DNA of 31,626 bases from positions 1 through 31,626 of the forward strand of contig JBKHEL010000024.1 in the NCBI GenBank assembly GCA_046540835.1, read 5' to 3'. The DNA is from Coraliomargarita_B sp046540835. GTDB taxonomy: Bacteria > Verrucomicrobiota > Verrucomicrobiia > Opitutales > Coraliomargaritaceae. The notes under the pieces were generated by a model. It saw nothing but the letters and a program-made list of their open reading frames with translations, had not been told where the DNA came from and did not search any database. Below are positions 31,168-31,626 of the stretch, piece by piece; position 1 is the first letter of the stretch, and each line of letters begins with the position of its first letter. Position numbers and translations under genes: made by a program.

Positions 31168-31196
31168 CAAAAAAAGCCCGCCAGTTGGCGGGCTTT
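31168..31196 (-). terminator. Rho-independent terminator of the PEP-CTERM gene
   Basis: On the minus strand AAAGCCCGCC-AACT-GGCGGGCTTT is followed by a T-run ending at 31168. It lies 26 bp after the stop codon. A GCGCCC/GGGCGC hairpin with an eight-C run follows at 31145-31169. Confidence 0.9.
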
Positions 31197-31221
31197 GGGA
31201 AGAGTTGCCTTTTTCGACGAC

Positions 31222-31626
31222 CTATCGGCGGCGGCGCACTGCGACGAGGGCGAGAGCGCCGAAACCGGTGAGCAAACTGAAGGCGGAGACTTCGGGCACC
31301 GGCGTGTAGGTGTAGGTGACTTCCGCACTAAAGTCGCCGGTTGTTTGCGTCGAGGACTGGCGAAGGGTGCCACTGCCGTTCAAAACATTGTCAGAGATAT
31401 TGCTCGCATAGCTTTTTGCCAGATCAATCGTCACGTCAGACGCCCCTTCCCAATCGTCAAAGAAGGTTTCGTTTACATCTCTTGTGACGGTGTAGACCGC
31501 CTCCGAGGTTTGGAATATAAAATAGTCGCTCTCACCAGGGCGAGTATTAAAGACAGATGTGTCGTCTCCGGTGGATGCAGTGAGGTTGTAGGAAGCGCTT
31601 TGCGTTGCGTAATCGAAATCGCCGGC
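31222..31626 (-). CDS. PEP-CTERM protein, 5' part outside window
   Basis: The frame is open from the last base of the window (AGDFDYATQSASYNLTASTG) to TAG at 31222, 134 codons. The passenger part is beta-rich and polar (FIFQTSEAVYT, FFDDWEGASDVTIDLAKSYA, GSGTLRQSSTQTTGDFSAEV). The end is TPVPEVSAFSLLTGFGALAL then VAVRRRR: a PEP-CTERM signal with V-P-E-V instead of P-E-P. By family it is exported and sorted at the envelope. A strong terminator follows. The true start is beyond the window. Confidence 0.82.
   Translation of the reverse strand, partial: AGDFDYATQSASYNLTASTGDDTSVFNTRPGESDYFIFQTSEAVYTVTRDVNETFFDDWEGASDVTIDLAKSYASNISDNVLNGSGTLRQSSTQTTGDFSAEVTYTYTPVPEVSAFSLLTGFGALALVAVRRRR

Overview
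The window looks like an accessory-rich stretch of a verrucomicrobial chromosome, probably an Opitutae / Puniceicoccales-type marine or soil bacterium. This is inferred from three secreted proteins ending in a PEP-CTERM sorting signal (VPEPSTYALLAG type tail, one membrane segment, arginine cluster), a fourth orphan PEP-CTERM tail, a large Calx-beta/Ig-like surface protein with the LVNLLKYA-type C-terminus common in that phylum, and many short dispersed palindromes. No rRNA, tRNA or CRISPR array was recognised.

Layout. 1-2.7 kb: 3' end of a giant surface protein and an orphan PEP-CTERM tail. 2.7-5.4 kb: a sensor kinase with an NMT1/THI5-like periplasmic domain, tail-to-tail with a LytTR response regulator. 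5.6-6.8 kb: two tandem PEP-CTERM proteins. 7.2-11.2 kb (minus): a fused acyl-activating enzyme / acyl carrier / glycerophospholipid acyltransferase and a UMF1-type MFS transporter. 11.6-14 kb: a shortened relative of archaeal-type phosphoglycerate mutase, a VapC/Phd toxin-antitoxin pair and a two-domain PRC-barrel protein. 14-18.2 kb (minus): a GspE-like ATPase, an SDR, a class I fructose-bisphosphate aldolase (FbaB type) and an aldo/keto reductase. 18.5-19.6 kb: a tiny membrane protein and an EamA transporter. 19.8-23.6 kb: an AAA/DUF4143 ATPase followed by repeats and gene remnants. 23.6-28.2 kb: a DUF1328 peptide, then a minus-strand cluster (small membrane protein, PfkB kinase, inorganic pyrophosphatase, flavin/NAD reductase, 71-aa protein, YjlB-like cupin, CDF metal transporter). 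28.3-31.6 kb: more repeats, a second DUF4143 ATPase, a small two-TM protein and the 3' end of another PEP-CTERM gene.

The most striking signal is regulatory. Seven intergenic sites have the sigma-54 geometry (TGGCA start, GG-N10-GC) and each points at a gene start: the acyltransferase/MFS operon, the phosphoglycerate-mutase-like gene, the PRC-barrel gene, the aldo/keto reductase, the small membrane protein/EamA pair, the kinase/pyrophosphatase cluster and the small two-TM protein. An eighth, weaker one precedes DUF1328. Upstream of several of them lies a paired element with core TGC-N5-GCA, the two copies centred 31-32 bp apart (three helical turns), placed where an enhancer-binding activator would sit. 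I infer an RpoN regulon combining envelope, lipid and carbon/energy genes; its activator is not in the window.

A second theme is decay and mobility: a 537-bp element with 29-bp inverted ends packed with hairpins, a 240-bp MITE-like element, a TTAAAGGACACCCA inverted-repeat element, several dispersed repeats, a VapC fragment, an ATPase fragment, and three reading frames each broken by one extra base in a homopolymer. Those three may be sequencing/assembly indels rather than true mutations.
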